Numbered from the stretch's first letter, positions 22,570 through 32,384 are shown. The stretch: DNA of 64,000 nt from Perognathus longimembris pacificus (GCF_023159225.1 NC_063170.1:59875708-59939707); one strand, 5' to 3'. A program made the numbers and translations. Notes: generated by a model not told the origin, from the sequence alone.

Positions 22570-23423
22570 GGTTTTCTACCACCACCAATACCAAGTTTGA
22601 TTAATACTATGTAAGACAACAAGTGTCACACTGATATCAGATCTTTGAGACAAAAAAATGCAAAAACATTCAAGAAAAAAGACCAATTAAAAAAATACTG
22701 CAATAGCCAGAATCATAGAGAAATCAAACCAAACTGTTACACAGGGTAGGATAGAATAAAAACCTGTCAAACTTTTCTCTCCACAGGTAGGACTATTGAG
22801 AATTGATGGGGTTTAAGCCCTGGTCTGTAAAATCTGTGTTCAAATACTACTGAGGGTAAGTACTCCAGCATCCTTTTGCTGAAAAAAATCTAAAATATTT
22901 TAATTCAATATATCAAAACTGAATTTTAGTATAATCTGTGACTCTGAAAAAAACTTTAAACTTAAGTCAAACTTGACATGTGCTTCCAAAAAGTTGATGA
23001 GTCAGTTTTCTTAAATGCATGTAGAAACTGAAAAGCATTTCACTATGAAGTAATTATTCCCAGCAATAAATCAGATGTAAACTTTTGAATTTGGTTAAAG
23101 TTTCTTTTCACCAGTAAGGTTCTCAAGTTCTTAGGAGTTTCCTAGTCATTTACTTGAACATCATCTACAGTAACACTCAAAGCAAAACCACAATAGAGAG
23201 GTTTTGGCCTCTGAGGGATTCTACATGTAAAAAAACATTACTCATAAATAATATACAATCACTATTGATTTAAGTAACACATTTCTAAACTTTCGTTCCA
23301 TCTGATGGAATCCCCTATTTTGAACAGCAAAACAAAATTTCTGAAATCACAAAAGTGGGGTTTTTAATCTTAACTAAATCCCACAAAAAGTTTACACTGG
23401 TTAAAAAAATAAACAAGACTACA
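22570..23423. other. Unique intronic sequence
   Basis: About 850 bp with no recognised repeat. AT-rich. Confidence 0.45.
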
Positions 23424-23657
23424 AGACGAGTGCTAGTGGATCATGGCTGTAATCCTAGCTGCTCCAGAGGCTGAGATCTGAGGATCAAGGTTTGAAGCCA
23501 GTCGGGGCAAGAAAGTCCGTGAGACTTTTTTTTTATCTCCAATAAACTACCCCCACAAGCTGTTAGTGGCACTATGGCTCAAGTGCTAGAGCACTTGCCT
23601 TGAGCAAAGAAAAGCTCAGGGACAGAGCCCAAGCCCAGAGTTCAAGCCCCAAGACTT
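23424..23657 (+). repeat. Geo-type SINE
   Basis: gtgctagtggatcatggctgtaatcc to agttcaagccccaagactt. A T8 insertion lies inside the linker (23526-23533). Confidence 0.87.
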
Positions 23658-23671
23658 GGGGGGGGGGGGGG
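23658..23671. repeat. (G)14 homopolymer at the SINE tail
   Basis: Fourteen consecutive G directly follow the SINE body where an A-tail is expected. Confidence 0.95.
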
Positions 23672-23785
23672 TGGAGGAACCACAACTACTAGATGGGGAG
23701 GCTGAAGCAGGATGGTTGAGTTTGAGGCCAGCCAGTCTGGACTCCATATGGAGACTAGGTCAAGAGAAAACAAGAAAACAAAAGT
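23672..23785 (+). repeat. B1-like SINE fragment
   Basis: ggggaggctgaagcagg, then gtttgaggccagccagtctgg is the central part of a B1. Confidence 0.65.
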
Positions 23786-24980
23786 ACTTTTGAAGAAATA
23801 TTTTTAGTTCTTGAGTATTTTTTATTCAAAGGTATTACGACTTAAGTTACTGGACTCCGCAGAACAATTCTACCACCAATTAGGTTGATTCAATGTAATT
23901 TCAGGTATAAACAAAGCAATGAAGCCTGAACAGGGCATATTCACTCAAAGAGTGTGTCATCCAGTTGGAACTTTAGGGTAATACTACTACTACACAGTAT
24001 ACAGCAACATTGCCAATTCAAAACAACTACCTGATGAAATGGGACTTTGGGCAATCAACTTTTAAGTCTTAAAGTATCCACTAAGAACTCACTAGGTCTG
24101 GCTTTCACCAGCGCCCCACTGCCAGGTCATTAAATGACACCAGGAACATTCTTAGTTTAAATTCCAAATAAAACTTACAAGATGATCGGAAGACTATAAA
24201 ATCAACCTTGACATTTCACCCAACTTATCTAAACGTTAAGTCTGGAGTAATTACACTGCTTTTGACGCTACAAGTAGTTTCCCACCTTCACCTAAACGAA
24301 AGGAATTCTTCCAACATTCTTTTCATCATAAAGAACTTTTAGACACACAATTCAAAATAGTCGTTCGATTCACCATTTTGCACAATCGTCCTCCATCTCT
24401 GCGTAAGTTAACAAACAAAAAAAAACTCGACCTATCAGCGTTTCCTTCTCCCCCAAATGCAACCAACACTCATTATACTTATTCCCAAGCACGAGGAAGT
24501 AACAGAAATTTTCAACTCAAGACAGGAAAAGCACAACCAGCCTTAAGTGTAACACCACCATTAAATTTCTCCAAGAGAAAAAATAACTCAGAAAAGGCAA
24601 ATTAAAACCACGCATCACAAGGCAAAAAATATATATAAAGGTCTAATTTCCTACAATCCATAGCAACAGCCTCGCTTCCTCTTTGAGAGTCAGTGCCAGT
24701 AAGCTCAAAGGATACAAGTGTCAAATAAATCCAGTGCTTGCTGGAAGAAAAAGACCAAGACCTGAGAAAACTCCCTTCCATAAATCATTCGGTGAGCAGG
24801 AGGAGGCACTGCACCCTGGAAAGGCACATCACCCGAAACACATCACCCACCCCCAAATGCAGGAAAAGCAGCAATCAACAAGTTGGAGAGAGGGCAAGAA
24901 AGTACGGCTGGCTAAACCCTCTGCCCACCTTGAAGGCACCACAACTAAGTCCTTTCACAAAGACGAGGGATCACCAGTAC
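23786..24980. other. Promoter-proximal part of RYBP intron 2
   Basis: Repeat-free sequence of about 1.2 kb next to exon 2. The absence of SINEs close to a CpG-island promoter is common. No regulatory element can be named by eye. Confidence 0.5.
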
Positions 24981-25106
24981 CTGGTGGAGGTGCCTTTCCT
25001 CACGTCGCAGATGCTGCATTTGAAGGCTTCCGCGCTGTTCCTGAAGGTGCAGACGCTACAATCCCAAAAGCCTTCGTCTGCGGTAGGCTTCGCTTGTCTC
25101 TTCGGC
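24981..25106 (-). CDS. RYBP: RYBP coding exon 2: RanBP2-type zinc finger
   Basis: RYBP (RING1 and YY1 binding protein) is a nuclear subunit of variant PRC1 complexes. It binds RING1A/B in place of CBX proteins and reads ubiquitylated H2A. This exon of 126 bases supplies the last base of Arg11, then 41 codons, and ends two bases into the next codon. Its start [16 protein letters not shown] leads into a zinc finger with cysteines spaced C-x2-C-x10-C-x2-C. The TF pair after the second cysteine is the ubiquitin-contact dipeptide typical of this domain. Phe before Trp and the pair Ser-Ile between the last two cysteines separate it from the paralogue YAF2, which as I remember has Tyr and Met-Met. 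The acceptor is a long pyrimidine tract ending at AG 25108-25107. The donor is CCAG|gtactg. The frame is intact. Thr in AKPTADEG differs from the Ala I recall in human and mouse. Confidence 0.97.
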
Positions 25107-25913
25107 CTTCGGAGGAGTGGGGGAATGGAGGGGAGGGAAGGGAAGGAAGGGGTGGCAGGAAAGAAGGGGGGGGGGAGGAGAGACAAGCAAAAACACAGGG
25201 CTTGGTGAGCCGTCGTCATTTCGCAGGAATCCAGCCAGCGCTGGAAACTTCGCTCTGGGGCGACCACCCACCCACCCTTCTCGGGGCCTGGGGGGGGGGG
25301 CGGGGGAAGGGAGAGCGAGCGGGGCAGGAAGCCGGGCGCCCCCCGCCGGCACCCCGCGGGTCCGGGGCCCGAGGGGCCTCGAGCCCCCCGGCGGCGGCGG
25401 CGGCGGCTGCGCCCCGGGAAGGGCCGCGCCGGGCGCAGGAAGCGGGCGGACTTGTGGACTTGAGCGTGGGGGTGGGGGGGGCGGCGAGGGAGCCGCGGGC
25501 CGGATCTGGAGGGGGGCGCGCAGGGGCGGCCCGAGGCCGGCGGCGGGGAGTGGGCCGGCTCCTTCCCTCTCCCCTCCCCTGCTCGCGCCCTCCCTCCCTC
25601 CCTCCCCACCTGGTTAAATCTCCCTTTGTCTGGGAGGAGTGGCGGCGGCGGCGGCGGCGGCGGCGGAGGGCGGCTGAGGAGGAGCCGCCATGGCTGCGGC
25701 GCGCACGGCCGCCGGCCCCGAGCGGGAGCGACACCGCCTCCCGCCGCCGCCGCCGCCGCCCGCCGCCGCCGCCGCCTCCCCCCGCCCCCGGATCTCCATC
25801 TTAGCAGCGCCTCCCCCACCCCCGCCCCGGGTGGCTCCCGGGCCTAGTCGTCGCCGGCCCCCGCCCGCCCCCAGCCGCCCTCCCCTTCCGCCCCCTCGGC
25901 TCGGAGCAGGTAC
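25107..25913 (-). other. RYBP: RYBP intron 1 (807 bp, very GC-rich)
   Basis: The intron is bounded by gt at 25913-25912 and ag at 25108-25107 on the minus strand. It contains a (GGC)n tract around 25641-25665 and other CG-rich triplet runs. On the minus strand the exon 2 frame stays open through the intron back to an ATG at 25819, but the exon 1 frame meets a stop inside it. Simple retention would therefore truncate the protein soon after residue 11. Confidence 0.9.
25641..25665. repeat. (GGC)n triplet repeat in RYBP intron 1
   Basis: About eight uninterrupted ggc units. On the RYBP strand this reads as a GCC repeat. Confidence 0.9.
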
Positions 25914-25945
25914 CTGGTCGGGCTCTTCTTGTCGCCCATGGTCAT
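25914..25945 (-). CDS. RYBP: RYBP coding exon 1 (start codon and first 10 residues)
   Basis: The minus strand reads MTMGDKKSPT, then the first two bases of the Arg codon, and then the donor AG|gtacctg. Joining to the acceptor at 25106 restores Arg and continues into PKRQAK, which is the known RYBP N-terminus. The start was set at 25945 (ATGACCATGG). The in-frame ATG at 25939 has a strong context (A at -3, G at +4), while the first has T at -3 and A at +4. Either could be used. The paralogue YAF2 starts at the equivalent of the second Met. RYBP acts in the nucleus in PRC1.1, PRC1.3/5 and PRC1.6-type complexes (family knowledge). Confidence 0.97.
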
Positions 25946-26165
25946 GGATGGGCTGTACCCCAGCCCCCCCCCCCAAGCCGAAACCGGCGCCGCTCGGAGG
26001 AGAACCGCCGTCCGGGAGTCGTCGCGGACCGGCCCCCCTCCCACCCCCGCGCCCGCCCGCCCGCCCTCCCTCCGCCGCTGAGGCTCAAGCTCCGGCCGCC
26101 GCCGACGACGCCGCCGCCGCTGCCAGTCTCCGGACGAGACTAGTCCCCGCCAGCGCCGCCTCCGC
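25946..26165 (-). other. RYBP: RYBP 5' UTR, approximate
   Basis: GC-rich leader between the start codon and the promoter elements, with GCC/GAC triplet runs at about 26094-26126. No upstream start site can be fixed from sequence. The right limit is a guess from the position of the GC box at 26180-26189. Confidence 0.5.
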
Positions 26166-26169
26166 CGAG

Positions 26170-26300
26170 TGACTGACGAGGGGCGGGGCCGGGCGCCGCG
26201 CGTCACGCGCCGTGCAGCCAATGGGAGGGCGGCGGCCGGCGCCGCGAGGGCGGGGGCGGGGCGCGGGGGAGGGTGGGGCGGGGCGGACGTGGGCCGGGCC
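26170..26300 (-). promoter_or_regulatory. RYBP: RYBP core/proximal promoter elements
   Basis: GC boxes (ggggcggggc at 26180-26189 and another at about 26252-26262), a CRE-like cgtcacg at 26201-26207 and a CCAAT box at 26218-26222 (inverted relative to RYBP) lie within 90 bp. No TATA box is visible, which suits a CpG-island promoter. The same elements could drive divergent transcription to the right. Confidence 0.7.
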
Positions 26301-26949
26301 GTCGGTGTGCGTGCCCGGGAGTGTGTGCGCGCTGGGGGCGCGCGTGCCTGCCGGTGGCCCCGCGGCCCGGCGCGGCGGAGCGTGCGAGCCTGGCGGGGCG
26401 CACGTGGCCGCGCCCGAGAGCTGGCAACCGACTTGGGGCCGGGTATGGCCGCCCCGGTGGAGCCGCGGCCGGGACCCTGGGCCCCGAAGCCGCCCCGGAG
26501 AAGTAGTTCCGCGCAGTTTGCGCGCGCCGTGGGGGCTTGCAACAAGCCGCGACGCCTCGAGGCTTGCAATTCCCCGGGAGCAGACAAGGGCCTCCTTTGG
26601 CCCGCATCCTCTCCGCGCACTTGTGCTCCTCTGCCACGCGGAGCTTTGTACGTGCCTCTCCACAAGTCCCGGCTTCCAGGACGGACGCCCGCCCCCAGCC
26701 CCCTCCCCGGCCCCCCGAAGCGGGAGGGAACTCTGCAGCAAGGGTGTGGCACAACTGAACGCCTGGGGAGGGGGGGGGTAGTGGGAGCCGAACCCCGGGC
26801 TCCGGTGCCCTCACTCCGGCTCGCACTCCCGGAGAGCCTAAATAGGGCGTTTCCCCAGAGAAGTTGCTATTCAGATCCCGGCGACCGCGTGCCAGCATTC
26901 CAACCCGGTGCCGCTGCCCCCTCCTCTCCAGAATGAGACTGAGTGCCCT

Positions 26950-27505
26950 CCTCCCAGGGTTGTGGTGGAAAGCACGCGGAGGGGGGCCTGGCACTTAGGG
27001 AGTGCCTGGGGCCCTGGCTGGAGCACCGGTGCCCCCAGCTTAGCCAGTCCTCCAAGGTGGGGGATAAGTAGTCCCGCCCAGCTTCCCGTCCTGCGACGGC
27101 CAAATAGACTTGAACGTGACTCCGACCCCGTGCCTGCAAGGCACTGAGGTGACACTGCCCCAGATCAAAGGCACTGGCCTCAGAGGCGCGGTGAAGCTGG
27201 AACCCCCAAGTGGAGGAGGGGACAGGGCCTCAGGGTGATGCTGGAATGGGGGTGGGGGGGCAGGGCAGTAAGACTGCGCTTGGTTAACATACCAATGCTA
27301 AGTAGGTTGTTATCCTTCCCTTGGGAGGGAAGCCTACCCGGGCTGGGCAAAGAACCTGGAGTCTGGACACCCAGGGAGCAGGAAGTCCTGGGCTCAATTC
27401 CCTCTCCCCCCCCCCCTCCATTAGAAAGGAGGGAATAAAAGAGAGACAATGTGACGGTGATAAGCTTGATCTGCACATTATGTCCTCTCCGAGGCAGACA
27501 CGCGG
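26950..27505. other. CpG-island flank, no gene recognised
   Basis: GC content declines across this stretch. Open frames on both strands are leftovers of GC-rich composition. Confidence 0.5.
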
Positions 27506-27532
27506 AGGAGGAGGAGGAGGAGGAGGAGGAGG
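27506..27532. repeat. (GGA)n triplet repeat
   Basis: About nine gga units. It accounts for the Ser or Glu runs in the local open frames. Confidence 0.95.
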
Positions 27533-27814
27533 GCCCGCCAGGCTCTTCAGCGAAAATCAGCAACCTCCCCGATGGCCTCAGCCACGGAAACCTCCTCAGA
27601 AAGGAGGCTGAAAGGGAGGAAGAGGACAGAGGGTGGATCCCTAGAGGAAGAGAGGCCAGAGACATCCAAGAAATTCACACTTCAGCCTTGGCTCAGTGCC
27701 AGCAGTCTTGGTCTCTGGGGTCCTGGCGTGACCCCAAGACGCTGCCTCTAAGTGAAGTACTAGAAGAAAGGAGTATTGAAGGAAACCCTCCACCCCTAGG
27801 GCAGCATCTAGAGA

Positions 27815-27885
27815 TCAGGGGTAGAGTGCTGGCATAGCATGCAAGAGAGGGTACCCTGGGTTAGATCCCTAGCACTGGATTTAAT
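27815..27885 (+). repeat. ID-like SINE monomer
   Basis: aggggtagagtgctggcatagcatgcaagagagg followed by gggttagatccctagcac. Confidence 0.7.
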
Positions 27886-28062
27886 TTTTTTTTCTTTAAT
27901 CCTGTTGGGAGAATAGCTTCAGGATGGCAGGGGTCCTCAGGTAGTGGAAAGGAAACTGACAATAATAATAATTACTAATGTACAGTAAAATACACAAATC
28001 ATTCGCTCTGCACATCCACCATTCAGATGCAAGAATAGAACATTTTCTTCTTTTTCTTTTTC

Positions 28063-28405
28063 CTCTGTTGGTACTGGGACTTAAACTCAAGGCCTGGGCA
28101 CTATCTCTTAGCTTTTTCAATCAAGGCAGGAGTTCTGTCATTTAAGCCACTGCTCCACTTCTGGCTTTCTTGCTGGTTAGTTGGATTGGAATGTTGAAAG
28201 GGGTGACATTGATCAAGATGCACTGTATTCATAAACTGCTTTGTTGAATGGCAACTCTTTTGTACAACTACTTAAAAAATATTTTTTTTTAATAGAGGCT
28301 CATGGATTTTTCTACCAGAGCTGGTTTTGAACCATGATCTTCAGGTCTCAGCCTCCAGAGTAGCTCTGATGAAGGCATAAGGCACTGCACCAGGATAGTA
28401 TGCAA
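28063..28405 (-). repeat. Geo-type SINE interrupted by a 107-bp insertion
   Basis: The right half lies at 28063-28185, up to gctggttagttgga. The copy resumes at gaggctcatgg (about 28294) and runs to ctccagagtagctctgatg. The intervening segment is the short repeat also found at 8306. Confidence 0.85.
28186..28292 (+). repeat. Short interspersed ~100-bp repeat, copy 2
   Basis: gaatgttgaaaggggtgacattgat, then cataaactgctttgttgaatgg, ending in an A/T-rich tail. It is inserted within a SINE, so it moved after that SINE arrived. Confidence 0.75.
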
Positions 28406-28751
28406 CATTTTCACATCATTAGCACATATGTCTGCCACCCCAGGTAAGTACCAACCATCCCAACTTCTGTCAGCCCAGATTAGTTTTGCTGGTTCATGAA
28501 CACCATATCCACAGGTCACACCGTGTCTCATGTCTGACTGGCACTTTTTACTCAACATAATATTTGTGTTATGTCCATAGCTGTTGCTTACTTCCATAGT
28601 TCATTTTTCTTTGTTTGCTTGGTGAAGTGTGTAGAATCCCACTACAATTTTCATCACACTTTATTTACCCATAGGACACTGACTCTTTTCAGTATGTCTT
28701 TTTGTATCTTTGTTCATTGTTACCTTAAAAAAAAGACCTTTTAAAAAATGC

Positions 28752-28965
28752 TTTTAGAGGCTACTCAGGAGGCTTAGATCTAAGGATCACTATTTGAAGC
28801 TATCCAGGGCAGAAAAGTCTGTGAGACTTTGATTTCCACTTAACCCCAAAAAGCTGGAAGTGGAGCTGTGGCTCTATTGGTAGTGTCAACCTAGAGCAAA
28901 AAGGCTAAGTGACAGAGCCCAGGCCTTGAGTTCAAGCTCTAGTACCAGTACACACATACACGATT
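28752..28965 (+). repeat. Geo-type SINE, 5'-truncated
   Basis: Starts at aggctactcaggaggcttag. The right half reads gctgtggctctattggtagtg. Confidence 0.82.
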
Positions 28966-29384
28966 TTAAGGGAAGAGAATAAAGAGCTAATTTCTAAGAA
29001 CTCTTCAGGAGATCCACAGTTCATCCTGTGATTGCCACGACAAAGGCTCTTGTTTTGTTGAAGTATTGGATGTAAATATAGAAAGTCTTCTCCAGGTTTT
29101 AAGAATGGAGGGGACTTCTGTAGTGTGTGCTCCAGGACTTGCTGGCTCTAGACAGGGCATCTGACTACATAGCGAAGTATTTCAACTCAAGCATGGTGGC
29201 AAAGAGTCATTTGTCGGTCATTTGCTTTGAAGGAATCGTTGTGATTAACATTTATTTGAAACCCATGATTTCAGTCAGTGTAGATGTCAAGTAGAAGTAC
29301 TCCCTAGGAAATGCTTGTGTAAATGATTTCACTAATATATAGGACAGGTTAAAACCATTTTGCACTTTCCCTCTCATTTAGTCC
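28966..29384. other. Unique intergenic sequence
   Basis: No recognised gene or repeat. Confidence 0.4.
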
Positions 29385-29594
29385 ACTGTACCCCTGCTGG
29401 CATCTTTGCTGTTCCTTGTAACAATTTATTACTTTCAGATTCAGGGCCTCAGGGCCTTTGCACTAGCTTCTGCCCCAATGCTCTTTCCCCAGATATCCAT
29501 TGTCAGCTGCCTCACTCCTTCAAGGCTTGACTCAAAAGTCACGTTCTTCTCATTGAGGTTGTCTTGGTGATTGAGTCTGAAAACTTCTTAAGTA

Positions 29595-29653
<59 letters not shown>

Positions 29654-29840
29654 ACATACCACTGTCAACATGCCTGAAGTTCTCTTCCCTTCTTTAGCAG
29701 ATCATCAAACCAGTAGAATATAATATCCATCATGTCAGAGATTGGTGGTGGTTTTATCTCTCCCTCTGCTATTACCTAACAAGTGTCTGGAACCGTGGCT
29801 GGAGTTGAAGGCAATATTTGACATTTGCCAAGAATATATA
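29385..29840 (+). mobile_element. LINE-2 3' region with (CT)n inside
   Basis: cagggcctttgcactagcttctgcc, then cccagatatcc, then caaggcttgactcaaaagtcac is characteristic L2. After a (CT)n run the element continues with tagaatataatatccatcatg and ends near gtgtctggaaccgtg. Confidence 0.75.
29598..29650. repeat. (CT)n microsatellite
   Basis: About 26 ct units, expanded within the L2 copy. Confidence 0.97.
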
Positions 29841-29861
29841 TGTGTGTATGCGCGTGCGTGC

Positions 29862-30078
29862 GTGTGCACAAGCATGCCAGTAGTGGCTTTGAACTCAAGG
29901 CTTCTTGCTATCCCTCAGCTTTTCCCCTCGCTCATTGCTGGTGATGTGAACCACGCCCCTGATTCTGGCTTTTTGTTGCTTATTTGCAGATAAGAGTCTG
30001 GAGGATTTACCTGCCAGGGCTAACTTGGAACCTTGGTCCTCATTGCTTCATGAGTAGCTAGGATTATAGGCTATGCCC
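29862..30078 (-). repeat. Geo-type SINE, diverged
   Basis: ggctttgaactcaaggcttcttgc to gagtagctaggattatagg. It is preceded by a short (GT/GC)n tract. Confidence 0.75.
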
Positions 30079-30079
30079 A

Positions 30080-30908
30080 TTTCTGGGACTAGAAGATTGA
30101 AAAGACAAGACAGACTTAATTCCCAGTCTTTCAGAGTGGACATTTAGCTGAGGCACCAGGCAGTACACAAATGATTGATGACAATCGTGACAAAACACAG
30201 GATTGGAGGTAATGGGGTACTAGGGAAGGTGTTGATGCAGCTGCAAGGGGGAGGGGAGGTGTTCTCTGGAAAAATGGAGGTGGTGGAGGAAGAAAAGGTG
30301 GAAAGGAGGGGAGGGACTGAAGAAGCAGGTACAGCAGGCTGTGGCCAGATCCCATACTCCAGGACAGGCTGTGCTGCGTGTGGGCGGGCTTTATTCCGGA
30401 TGCCATGGGGACCACTGCTGGACTGACGGAGAATCCGTCCATCTAGAGTGGTCTGTGGGTGGGCCTTAATGAAGGGCTTTGAGAGGCAGACCCTTTGAGA
30501 GTGGTTGGTAGTGGGGCTGCAGTTGTTCTGAGAGAGGCAGCCTTAAGGGGACTTCTTCCCATCCTTTGGCTCACGAAAGAAGTGAAAGTCACTCATGGAC
30601 CTCAAGGGGGAAGTTCTAGAAAGTTATCAGCTCCCTCCCGTCTTTAACTTTGCAACTGCTACTCCCAGGCAGGAACCCTAAACTCTTAGGCCAGGACTTT
30701 GTCCCTTAGGAATACCCCCAGGGAGGTCCAGTGAGAGGAAAAAGCCTCCTCGGGGCGTACTCCTGCCACTCACATGATTCTTGATGATGGGCACCCCAAA
30801 ACGTGGTCCAGGCTGTGGCTCTGCCCCAATCTGCAGTGAATTGAAGAAAATGCAGGGGACACCTCCAGTACATTGTCAATAGTTAATTCTTGAGAGAAAA
30901 AAATGACC
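30080..30908. other. Unique intergenic sequence
   Basis: Includes a purine-rich patch at about 30240-30320 (gagggg and ggagg runs). No gene recognised. Confidence 0.4.
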
Positions 30909-31158
30909 TTTTTTTCTTTTTCTCTTTGCTAGTCCTGGGGCTTGAATTCAGGGCCTGGGTACTGCCCCTGAGCTTCTTTTGCTCAAGGTTAGCCCTCTAC
31001 CACTTGAGCCACAGCACTACTTCTGGATTCTCCTGAGTAGTTTGTCAGAGGTAAGAGTCTCACAGCCTTCCTTGTCCAGGCTGGCTTCAAACCATGGTCC
31101 TCAGATCTGATCTTCCTGAGTAGCTAGGATTACAGGCATAATCCACCACCTCCCAGCT
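30909..31158 (-). repeat. Geo-type SINE
   Basis: gctagtcctggggcttgaattcagg to gagtagctaggattacaggcataatcc. Confidence 0.9.
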
Positions 31159-31164
31159 GATTTT

Positions 31165-31262
31165 TCTTTTCTTTTCATCTGAAACCATGACTTGACTTTG
31201 GTACCTGACACTTTTGTTCATTCTCTAGTGCTTTACCAACTGAGACATGCCTCCAACCCAAG
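31165..31262 (-). repeat. ID-like SINE monomer
   Basis: ctctagtgctttaccaactgagacatgcctcc in minus orientation between two Geo-type copies. Confidence 0.6.
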
Positions 31263-31266
31263 AATG

Positions 31267-31502
31267 ATTTTTTTTTTTTTTGTCAGTTGTGGGGCTTGAA
31301 CTCTGCCTGAGCGCTGTCCCTGAGCTCTTCAGCTCAAGGCTATCTCTCTGCTACCTGAGCCACAGTGCCACTTCTGGTTTTCTGGTGTTTAATTGGAGAT
31401 GAGTCTCACTGACTCCTGCTCTGGCTGGCTTTGAACTGCAATCCTTAGATCTCAGCCACCTGAGTAGCGAGGATTACAGGCATGAGCCACCAGTACCTGG
31501 CA
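31267..31502 (-). repeat. Geo-type SINE
   Basis: A T-run, then gtcagttgtggggcttgaactc, ending ggattacaggcatgagccaccagtacctgg. Confidence 0.9.
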
Positions 31503-31504
31503 AC

Positions 31505-31533
31505 TTTGTGTGTGTGTGTGTGTGTGTGTGTGT
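31505..31533. repeat. (GT)n microsatellite
   Basis: About 13 gt units at the 3' end of the following minus-strand SINE. Confidence 0.95.
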
Positions 31534-31728
31534 TGGTCTTGGGGCTTGAGCTCAAGGCATGGGCACTGTCCTTGAGCTTCTTTTCTGCCACTTGAACCAC
31601 AGCTCTACTTCCAGCTTTTTGGTAGTTTATTGGAGATCAGAGTCTCTCGGACTTCTCTGCCTGGGCTGGCTTCAAACCACCATCCTCAGCACTCAGCCTT
31701 CTGAGTAGGATTACAGGCACAAAGCACT
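31534..31728 (-). repeat. Geo-type SINE
   Basis: ggtcttggggcttgagctcaagg to gagtaggattacaggcacaaagc. This is the third Geo-type copy in under 900 bp. Confidence 0.87.
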
Positions 31729-31759
31729 TTTGGAGGTTTTTTTTTTAAGATCTTGAATT

Positions 31760-32384
31760 TTTGTTTTTTCCTCTTCTTGCAGGCTTGGGTGATTTCACTG
31801 TCCCTTTGTCCCTTCTTTAAGTGACTGAAGGCAATAACAGATGGGAGTTACCTTTCAGAGACTATCAAGTGGCCAAACAACAAGGTTGACAAAGCAGTGC
31901 TGGCTTCCAAGAGCTCAGTGGCTTTAGTGAAATTTCAGGAGGGAAGAAGGAGGAAACAGTGCCACAGGCAACTGGAAAGGTCAATCAAGAAGGACAGAGG
32001 CTTAGCAAGCTAAGACCTTGATCCTAATTGCTAACAACTTTTGCCTCTCCTTTCCCTGAGCAGAATGTTCCTTCCAAGTGCTCTGAGAGAGAAAATGATT
32101 TCTTGGAGCACCAAAGCACCTTGAGTGTCTTAGGAACAGGGGAAGAATGTCGCTCAGTCCCCTTAAGGACTTGCTCAGGGAAGGTTCTGCTATCAGGGAG
32201 CTCAGGAGCTAGCTGCTACGTGATAGGACCGGCTTCTAAAGAAACAACCCCTGAGTCAGGTGGAGCTCACTGACCATCTGTGTTGAACCTTACCCAGATT
32301 TTGCAAGCAGTCACAATGTTACCTGTGCACATGCTTTTTGGCAATTTGAGCTCTTGCACAGTAGGAGAAAGGGGAAAAAAAAAA
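31760..32384. other. Unique intergenic sequence
   Basis: No recognised gene or repeat. The 81-codon frame at 32028-32273 has no supporting feature. Confidence 0.4.

Larger units (their letters stand above)
1..24980 (-). other. RYBP: RYBP intron 2, 5' part (runs off the left edge)
   Basis: Everything below the exon 2 donor (GT at 24980-24979 on the minus strand) should be RYBP intron 2, because the gene reads right to left. The next part of the protein, C-terminal to the zinc finger, was looked for in the six-frame translations and not found. The intron therefore continues beyond the left edge. Its content is old L1, L2, B1 and ID copies, two lineage-typical SINE families and unique sequence, listed separately. 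A long intron 2 is usual for mammalian RYBP as I remember it, which is background knowledge and not shown here. Confidence 0.8.
25000..26900. promoter_or_regulatory. CpG island over RYBP exons 1-2 and promoter
   Basis: CpG density and GC content rise sharply from about 25000 and fall after about 26900. The rest of the window is CpG-poor. The island spans both coding exons, intron 1, the 5' UTR and the upstream flank. This fits a broadly expressed gene with dispersed initiation. Confidence 0.93.
27950..28740 (-). mobile_element. Old LINE-1 3' region split by a SINE
   Basis: Antisense L1 3' text occurs left (tgtacagtaaaatacacaaatc) and right (ctgactggcactttttactcaacataat, ccatagttcatttttc) of the SINE at 28063-28405. 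Confidence 0.65.

Noticed and set aside
1..24980. Further RYBP exons in the left part of the window
   Set aside because: I looked for the sequence expected after the zinc finger (starting KPR) in the translated frames and saw none. The remaining exons must lie beyond the left edge.
24683..25804. 373-codon plus-strand open frame antisense to RYBP
   Set aside because: It runs over RYBP exon 2 and intron 1 in GC-rich DNA where stops are rare. Its product is low-complexity Pro/Arg/Gly sequence with no domain.
26169..26936. 255- to 302-codon frames on both strands of the CpG island
   Set aside because: Several overlapping frames on both strands are open at once, which is a composition effect. 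Only the short RYBP exon segments have protein-level support.
27180..27665. 161-codon minus-strand frame with a Ser run
   Set aside because: The Ser run is the (GGA)n repeat read in reverse, and nothing else in it is recognisable.
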